From assembly GCA_937879875.1 (NCBI GenBank), contig CALFMN010000108.1, forward strand, positions 1 through 16,828: DNA of 16,828 nt, read 5' to 3'. The DNA is from an uncultured Chloroflexota bacterium. Its GTDB lineage: Bacteria; Chloroflexota; Dehalococcoidia; CAUJGQ01. Shown here in pieces: positions 12,806 to 16,828 of this stretch (positions are counted from its first letter, which is position 1; each line of letters opens with the position of its first letter). The notes beneath the pieces are model-generated. The model was not told the origin of the DNA, made no database searches, and saw only the letters and a list, made by a program, of their open reading frames with translations. A program made the position numbers and the translations under genes.

Positions 12806-13534
12806 TTACCGTGCAGGGTCGGAGTCCGAGGCCGTGGGGCCGGGCTCCGCCGGCCTTCGCGGAGCGGCCGGCGGGGCTGCCGAAGCGAGCGAGGACGGCG
12901 CCCCTCCGGCCAGTCCCCAAATCTGCTCGGATACAACGCGGCCGACGCTCGCGCGCATCGCCACCGGGTCCGCGGCTTCGCCGACGAGCAGCGCCGCCTC
13001 CATCAGCGAGGCGAGCAGCAGATGGCCGCGTTCCTCGAGCACGTCCGCGGGGATGCGTCCCGCCCGCGCGGCGGATCGCAGCCCTGCCAGCAGCAACCCG
13101 AAGCCATACTGCGCGTCGATCGCGCGCCAGCGCCGCCAGCCGAGCACGGCGGGCGCGTCAACCAGCGCGATCCGGCGGACTGCCGGGTCCAGGCAGGCGT
13201 CGAGGAAGGCCTGGCAGCCGCGCTCGATCTGCTCGATCGGATCCGTGCGCTCGCGCCCGGCGCTGGCGAGCATGACGACCAGATCTTGCTCGACATCTTC
13301 GTATACGGCAGCGAGCAACTCGCGCTTGTCCGGAAAGTGGTGATAGAAGGCGCCCTTGGACAGCCCCGTACGTTCCAGTACCTCCTCGATCGGGGTCGCA
13401 TCGTAGCCGCGCTCGGCAAACAGCGTCCGCGCCACGCTGAGCAGCTTTCGCCTGGTGCTGTCGGCGCGTTCCGCCTGGCGTCGTCGCACGCCGGAGCCGG
13501 TTCGACCGCCGGCCTGCTCGCGCTCCGTGGACAT
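12806..13534 (-). CDS. TetR/AcrR-family transcriptional regulator
   Basis: 242 aa. The N-terminal DNA-binding domain is textbook: RRKLLSVARTLFAERGYDATPIEEVLERTGLSKGAFYHHFPDKRELLAAVYED (~28-80), with the recognition helix around SKGAFYHHF. The C-terminal ligand domain (~85-215) is variable, and the last ~25 residues are a disordered Ala/Pro/Ser tail. ATG 13534 has GGAG ~7 nt upstream; 36 further in-frame codons exist before it but look random. It follows the decayed hydrolase and VOC genes on the same strand. The perfect palindrome in the VOC promoter (14503-14521) is the obvious candidate operator, making this a likely local repressor responding to a small organic ligand. Confidence 0.92.
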   Translation of the reverse strand: MSTEREQAGGRTGSGVRRRQAERADSTRRKLLSVARTLFAERGYDATPIEEVLERTGLSKGAFYHHFPDKRELLAAVYEDVEQDLVVMLASAGRERTDPIEQIERGCQAFLDACLDPAVRRIALVDAPAVLGWRRWRAIDAQYGFGLLLAGLRSAARAGRIPADVLEERGHLLLASLMEAALLVGEAADPVAMRASVGRVVSEQIWGLAGGAPSSLASAAPPAAPRRPAEPGPTASDSDPAR

Positions 13535-13587
13535 CCCTACTCCTGTCCTGCTTTGCCTGCTACGCTGCTGCGCCGGCGCTGCGTCCC

Positions 13588-13989
13588 TCAGCTCCCGTGC
13601 CGGCCGGCGGGCGCGGCACCTGCGGCGTAGGCGCCGGTCCACAGTTCGCGCAACGGACCGGCCAGCGCCTCGGGCCGGTCTTCGGCGAAAAAGAGCTTTG
13701 CCCCCGGCACCTCGATCAGCCGCGCGACGCCGGGGATCGTGTCCCGCAGCCAGTGCGCCAGTTCGATGCCGAAGCAGATGTCGTCCGTCGCCCAGACGAT
13801 CTGCGTGGGCACCGTGAGACCGCGCAGCAGCGGCTCGACGGCAACGGTCTGCTGAACGTCAAAGCCGGTCCAGTAGCGGTGCATGTTGGCGGCCCGCTCC
13901 TCGGAGGATACCAGCGGCTCCAAATACACCCGTATCGCCTCACCGGTCAGGGCGGCCGATGCAGCGATTACCGCGGCAATCGCCAGCAT
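13588..13989 (-). pseudogene. 5'-truncated alpha/beta-hydrolase remnant
   Basis: 133 codons remain open. The sequence from LTGEAIRVYLEPLVSSEERAANMHRYW onward matches the C-terminal third of haloalkane-dehalogenase-like hydrolases, including the acid-residue strand LTVPTQIVWATDDICFG and the closing VPGAKLFFAEDRPEALAGPLREL. The N-terminal two-thirds, with the oxyanion hole and nucleophile, are missing. Upstream is a short Ala-rich segment, then an in-frame TGA (~14028) and the end of the VOC gene. No ribosome site precedes ATG 13989. The usual catalytic-His position reads L in GAKLFF, a variant also seen in some intact relatives. It is probably a deletion relic between the VOC and TetR genes. 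Confidence 0.65.
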
Positions 13990-14069
13990 CGGCCGCGCCG
14001 CCGGGCCGCTCTGGGCGGCCGATCAGCGGCATGCCGCGGCTGCCGCCTGGGTGGCGCTGAGATGATCGG

Positions 14070-14465
14070 CTACTGCCAGCGGTCGAGCGCGGCGATCTGG
14101 ATGAGGTTGCCGCAGGTGTCGTTGACCATGGCGATGGTCGAGCCGGTCACCTTGGTCGGCGGCATGGTGAAATTCGCGCCGAGCGCCTTCATCCGGTCGT
14201 ACTCCTGCTGCACGTCGTCCACATAGAACATCGCGGACGGCTGGCCCTGCTCGAACATCGCCTGCTGGTAGGCCCGAGCGGCCGGGTTGTCGTTGGGCGC
14301 GAGCTGCAGCTCGACGCCCTCGGGCTCCTCGGGTGAGGCGACAGTCAGCCACCTGAATGGACCCTGGGTAAAGTCCGCCTTCTTCACGAAGCCCAGGACG
14401 TCAGTGTAGAAGCGCAGCGCTTTCTCCTGGTCGTCTACGTAGATGTTGGTCACTTTAATTTTCAT
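14070..14465 (-). CDS. VOC-family (glyoxalase/bleomycin-resistance-like) protein
   Basis: 131 aa, one full VOC module: MKIKVTNIYVDDQEKALRFY, then VLGFVKKADF, FRWLTVASPEEPEGVELQLAPNDNPAARAY, AMFYVDDVQQEYDRMKALGANF and NDTCGNLIQIAAL. This closely follows a common bacterial VOC group. The usual first His ligand is replaced (N at position 7), so a classical glyoxalase I activity should not be assumed. ATG 14465 has GGAGGA at 6 nt. Its promoter has a near-consensus layout whose spacer is a perfect palindrome, pointing to repression by the nearby TetR protein. It is first of a probable VOC-hydrolase relic-TetR-NTF2 transcript. Confidence 0.9.
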   Translation of the reverse strand: MKIKVTNIYVDDQEKALRFYTDVLGFVKKADFTQGPFRWLTVASPEEPEGVELQLAPNDNPAARAYQQAMFEQGQPSAMFYVDDVQQEYDRMKALGANFTMPPTKVTGSTIAMVNDTCGNLIQIAALDRWQ

Positions 14466-14498
14466 GGCGATTCCTCCTGTCACATCGGACGCCGCTCG

Positions 14499-14527
14499 AT
14501 AGTAAACCGACGGTCGGTTTATTGCAA
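14499..14527 (-). promoter_or_regulatory. VOC promoter with a 19-bp operator filling the spacer
   Basis: On the minus strand TTGCAA (14522-14527), exactly 17 nt, and TACTAT (14499-14504) form a promoter. The perfect palindrome TAAACCGAC-g-GTCGGTTTA (14503-14521) fills the whole spacer and overlaps the -10. It is a TetR-type operator by size and symmetry, and the only local TetR gene is four positions down the same cluster. Confidence 0.7.
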
Positions 14528-14652
14528 GCAGCGGGACCGAGGCAGAGCCGCGCCTGTTCCCAGCCGCGGCCGCTGCTTCGTGCGGCGCACCGCCGTTTGC
14601 TTCAGGCCGTGAACCGGGTTTATGCCGGTTACGTCCTGCGCCGCTGCGGCCG

Positions 14653-14681
14653 TTGACATGACGAGTCGCTCTACCTAGTAT
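14653..14681 (+). promoter_or_regulatory. Promoter of the PadR unit, giving a probable leaderless mRNA
   Basis: A perfect TTGACA (14653-14658), a 17-nt spacer and TAGTAT (14676-14681) place the start near 14688, only about two bases before ATG 14690. No ribosome site precedes that ATG. An AACCGG / CCGGTT inverted repeat lies upstream (14612-14630). Confidence 0.65.
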
Positions 14682-14689
14682 TGCTATGT

Positions 14690-15013
14690 ATGAACGCGGA
14701 ACTGCTCAAAGGCCATCTCGATCTGTTGCTGCTGGCGATCATCGCCGAGCGGCCGGCGCACGGCTACGCGATTATCGCCTGTTTGCGCGAACGCAGCGCG
14801 GGCGCCTTCGATCTGCCGGAGGGCACGGTCTATCCGGCGCTGCACCGGCTGGAACGCGCCGGCCTGTTGCAGAGCCGCTGGGCGCCGGGGGCGGGCCGCA
14901 GCCGCCGCATCTACGAGATCACGGCGTTGGGCGCCGAGGCCATGCAGGAGCGCCGTGCAACCTGGGGCGCCTTCGCCCGCGGCGTGCAGGCGGTGCTGGG
15001 AGGTGCATTATGA
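14690..15013 (+). CDS. PadR-family transcriptional regulator
   Basis: 107 aa. The PadR winged helix is complete: LLKGHLDLLLLAIIAERPAHGYAIIACLRERSAGAFDLPEGTVYPALHRLERAGLLQSRW, then the wing (RSRRIYEITALGAEAM) and a C-terminal dimer helix. ATG 14690 is preferred over the in-frame TTG 14681, which lies in the -10 box. The promoter makes the message leaderless. The stop overlaps the next ATG (ATGA at 15010-15013), so translation is coupled to the HAAS-type membrane protein. PadR proteins are usually ligand-responsive repressors of their own operon. Confidence 0.9.
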   Translation: MNAELLKGHLDLLLLAIIAERPAHGYAIIACLRERSAGAFDLPEGTVYPALHRLERAGLLQSRWAPGAGRSRRIYEITALGAEAMQERRATWGAFARGVQAVLGGAL

Positions 15014-15795
15014 CGCCCGAGCTTGGCTTGATCGACGAGTATCTCGACCGACTGGCGCTCGAGTTGCGCGTGGACGGGCGTCGCGCCCGCCGCATCCTGC
15101 TCGAAGCCGAAGATCATCTGCGCGCGACGGCGCAGCAGCTCGGTGCGGACGGTCTGCCCTGGCGCGAGGCCGAGCAGCGCGCGATCGACCGCTTCGGCTC
15201 GCCGCGCACCGTCGCGCGCCGCTTCGCCGCCGAGGCCGGCGGTGCCTCGCTGCCGCGGCTGGGCGCCGAACTTGTGCTGGCGCTGGGATTGCTCTTCGGC
15301 ATCGGCATGAGCGCGATCGGCGCCAGCGGCCTGGTTGCGGGCGGATTCGGTGCCGCCTTCGGCAAGAGTTTCGTCGCGGGCGACGCGAACGGAGTCACTT
15401 ACACGCCGGCCCGCTGCGCCGACTTCCTCGAATACTTCCCGCGGGCCGGGAACTGCGAGGCGGCAGCCACGGCGCATCACTTCGACGAGGTCGTGCTGTA
15501 TCGCGTCGCGGCCGGCGTCGTGGGTCTGCTCGCGTTGGGCGGCTGGTGGCTGCTGCGGCGAGGCGCGAAACGGCGGCGCAGCGGAGCGCTGCCGGAGGGA
15601 TTTTCCGCGACGATCGGCGTGGCGTTGTTCGGGCTGGCGGCCGCGGGGCTGATCGGGCTGGGCGGCATGCAGCTGCTCTTCGGGCAACCGGCAGGGGCCG
15701 GCGGCCTCATTTCAGGCGGCGTGATCGCGCTGGCCGTGTTCGCCGGCTTCGCCCGCTCGTTCGTGCGCGGTCTGTCTGCCGCCGTGCCGGCGTAG
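15010..15795 (+). CDS. HAAS-type (PadR-associated) membrane protein
   Basis: 261 aa. The N-terminal ~75 residues (LIDEYLDRLALELRVDGRRARRILLEAEDHLRATAQQLGADG…AEQRAIDRFGSPRTVARRFA) are the HAAS/DUF1700-like helical signalling domain that typically accompanies PadR regulators. Four hydrophobic segments follow (~93-120, 165-190, 203-228, 235-255), with a Cys-containing extracellular-type loop (ARCADFLEYFPRAGNCEAAA) after the first. GGGAGG lies before ATG 15010, and the start overlaps the PadR stop. The family is thought to sense membrane signals and act on, or with, the PadR protein; no transported substrate can be assigned. Confidence 0.82.
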   Translation: MTPELGLIDEYLDRLALELRVDGRRARRILLEAEDHLRATAQQLGADGLPWREAEQRAIDRFGSPRTVARRFAAEAGGASLPRLGAELVLALGLLFGIGMSAIGASGLVAGGFGAAFGKSFVAGDANGVTYTPARCADFLEYFPRAGNCEAAATAHHFDEVVLYRVAAGVVGLLALGGWWLLRRGAKRRRSGALPEGFSATIGVALFGLAAAGLIGLGGMQLLFGQPAGAGGLISGGVIALAVFAGFARSFVRGLSAAVPA

Positions 15796-15849
15796 GCGCG
15801 GCGCTTCACGCTGTTCGGCGCGCGTGGCCGCGGCTCGCGCTCTTCTCTG

Positions 15850-15878
15850 TTCCCTGTTCCCTGATCGCTATACCCTGA
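15850..15878 (+). repeat. Heptad-type repeat containing a -10-like box before the TauE gene
   Basis: Four heptads, TTCCCTG TTCCCTG ATCGCTA TACCCTG, match the four heptads of 7200-7227 at about 21 of 28 positions. The third and fourth heptads create TATACC (15869-15874), a -10-like box 8 nt before GTG 15883. The TauE gene has no ribosome site, so a leaderless start is likely. Confidence 0.55.
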
Positions 15879-15882
15879 ACCC

Positions 15883-16722
15883 GTGGCGCCGCTGCTGTAT
15901 ATCGTGATCGTGCTGCTCGTCGCGGTGGCGGCGGGGCTGCTCGGCTCGCTGCTCGGGCTGGGCGGCGGCATCATCGTCATCCCCGCGCTCACGACGTTTC
16001 TCGGCGTCGATATTCGCCTGGCGATCGGCGCCAGTATCGTCTCGGTGATCGCCACCAGCTCGGGCGCCGCCGCGGCCTACGTGCGCGACCACCTCTCCAA
16101 CATCCGCGCCGGCATGTTTTTGGAGCTGGGCACGACGACGGGCGCGCTCACCGGCGCCTATCTCGGCGGCGTGCTGGCCGGGCGGGCGCTTTATTTGATC
16201 TTTGCGCTCGTGCTGGGCTATTCGGCGCTGGCGATGTTCCGCAAGCGCCGCGAGGAGGCGCCGGCGCCGTTCGTGCCGGACGCGATCTCGCAGCGGCTGC
16301 GCCTCGCCAGCAGCTACGAAGACAAGGCGCTCGGCCGCGTGGTGAGCTATGACGTAACCGGCGCGCTGCCGGGGCTGGCGCTGATGTACATCGCGGGCGC
16401 GGTCTCCGGCCTGCTCGGCATCGGCAGCGGCGCGCTCAAAGTGCCGGCGATGGATCTGGCGATGCGGCTGCCGATCAAGGTCAGCACGGCGACCAGCAAC
16501 TTCATGATCGGCGTGACGGCGGCGGCCAGCGCCAGCGTCTATTTCGCCCGCGGCCAGATCCACCCGGTGCTGGCGGCGCCGGTGGCCGTGGGCGTGCTGC
16601 TGGGCGCCACGGCCGGCTCGAAACTGCTGGGCGGCCTGCGCGGCCCTACCGTGCGCAAGGTCTTCCTCGTCATCCTGCTGCTGATCACGGTGCAGATGTT
16701 CCTCAAGGGTTTGGGAGGCTAG
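15883..16722 (+). CDS. TauE/SafE-family membrane transporter
   Basis: 279 aa, ~8 membrane helices in two repeated halves. The first half carries GLLGSLLGLGGGIIVIPALT (~18-37) and the second GLLGIGSGALKVPAMDLAM (~181-199), the twin glycine-rich re-entrant motifs of this family. A hydrophilic loop (~125-160) joins the halves. Members export sulfite, sulfoacetate or other small organic anions; the substrate here is unknown. The GTG start has no ribosome site and lies 8 nt after TATACC. The stop is 3 nt before a possible next gene at 16726, often a DUF1634 protein in this context (from memory). Confidence 0.9.
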   Translation: MAPLLYIVIVLLVAVAAGLLGSLLGLGGGIIVIPALTTFLGVDIRLAIGASIVSVIATSSGAAAAYVRDHLSNIRAGMFLELGTTTGALTGAYLGGVLAGRALYLIFALVLGYSALAMFRKRREEAPAPFVPDAISQRLRLASSYEDKALGRVVSYDVTGALPGLALMYIAGAVSGLLGIGSGALKVPAMDLAMRLPIKVSTATSNFMIGVTAAASASVYFARGQIHPVLAAPVAVGVLLGATAGSKLLGGLRGPTVRKVFLVILLLITVQMFLKGLGG

Positions 16723-16725
16723 CCG

Positions 16726-16828
16726 ATGGCCGACGCCGAACGGCCCGCCGCCCCCTCCCCGGCCCTCCCCGATGGCGATGGGGGAGGGGGACCGCGCGAC
16801 CTCCATCCCTCCCCCAATGCGTTGGGGG
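16726..16828 (+). CDS. Possible start of a downstream gene (incomplete)
   Basis: ATG 16726 begins 3 nt after the TauE stop and stays open to the window edge: MADAERPAAPSPALPDGDGG, then Gly/Pro-rich residues. Tight spacing suggests a coupled gene, possibly of the DUF1634 type, but the codons are largely made by two G/C palindromes, so it may not be coding. Confidence 0.25.
   Translation, partial: MADAERPAAPSPALPDGDGGGGPRDLHPSPNALG
16751..16828. repeat. Two G/C-rich palindromes (REP-like)
   Basis: CCCCCTCCCC (16751-16760) and GGGGAGGGGG (16781-16790) are exact reverse complements; a shorter inner register also pairs (16763-16770 with 16781-16788). CCCCCAA-tgcg-TTGGGGG (16811-16828) follows and is cut by the window end. 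They resemble the element at 3061-3093. A terminator or dispersed palindrome is likely. Confidence 0.5.

Noticed and set aside
12378..14465. Horizontally acquired island
   Set aside because: No tRNA, integrase, transposase or evident composition shift; one decayed gene alone is not enough.
15868..16806. 312-codon minus-strand frame
   Set aside because: Exact antisense of TauE/SafE, which has clear membrane helices and family motifs; the His/Arg-rich antisense product is an artefact.

Overview
The window is a GC-rich bacterial chromosome segment with about 20 genes on both strands and short intergenic gaps. The gene types include an F420-type luciferase-like oxidoreductase, a thioredoxin-NHL fusion, PadR plus a HAAS-type membrane protein, TauE/SafE, and several secreted or copper-type proteins. 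Together with GTG/TTG starts, strong GGAGG ribosome sites and probable leaderless mRNAs, this suggests Chloroflexota (Thermomicrobia-like or an uncultured soil class). An actinobacterium is a less likely alternative. No rRNA, tRNA, CRISPR array, phage or IS transposase was seen.

Layout. 13-1716 (-): thioredoxin-NHL protein. 1717-2162: divergent non-coding region with an inverted repeat pair. 2163-3023 (+): alpha/beta hydrolase. 3024-3375: non-coding, three inverted repeats. 3376-3975 (+): GNAT acetyltransferase, ending at a 20-bp perfect terminator shared with the convergent pair 5799-4161 (-), a secreted beta-propeller protein and a cupredoxin lipoprotein. 7016-6102 (-) and 7243-7542 (+): a divergent F420-type oxidoreductase and an IsdG/ABM-type monooxygenase, whose 5' regions are near-perfect mirror copies of a heptad-repeat element. 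8851-7661 (-): three unrecognised or DUF-type genes. 9333-8947 (-): ArsR/SmtB metal sensor. 9334-10000: long leader region. 10001-11623 (+): NRAMP-related transporter and a small membrane protein. 11882-12361 (+): coiled-coil hypothetical. 14465-12378 (-): VOC protein, decayed hydrolase, TetR and NTF2-like protein. 14690-15795 (+): PadR and HAAS-type membrane protein. 15883-16722 (+): TauE/SafE, then an open frame running off the end.

Two regulatory circuits stand out. (1) A CzrA-like ArsR protein with a palindrome over its own promoter lies divergently from an NRAMP-family transporter. This transporter has lost the Met/His/Asn metal-site motif residues. Its leader carries two short ORFs with strong ribosome sites, one of them very acidic and proline-containing, and several elements complementary to the transporter's ribosome site. 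It is the best candidate here for an undescribed metal-responsive (perhaps Mg2+) attenuation system. (2) A TetR gene lies downstream of a VOC-family gene whose promoter spacer is filled exactly by a 19-bp perfect palindrome, a likely operator for that TetR.
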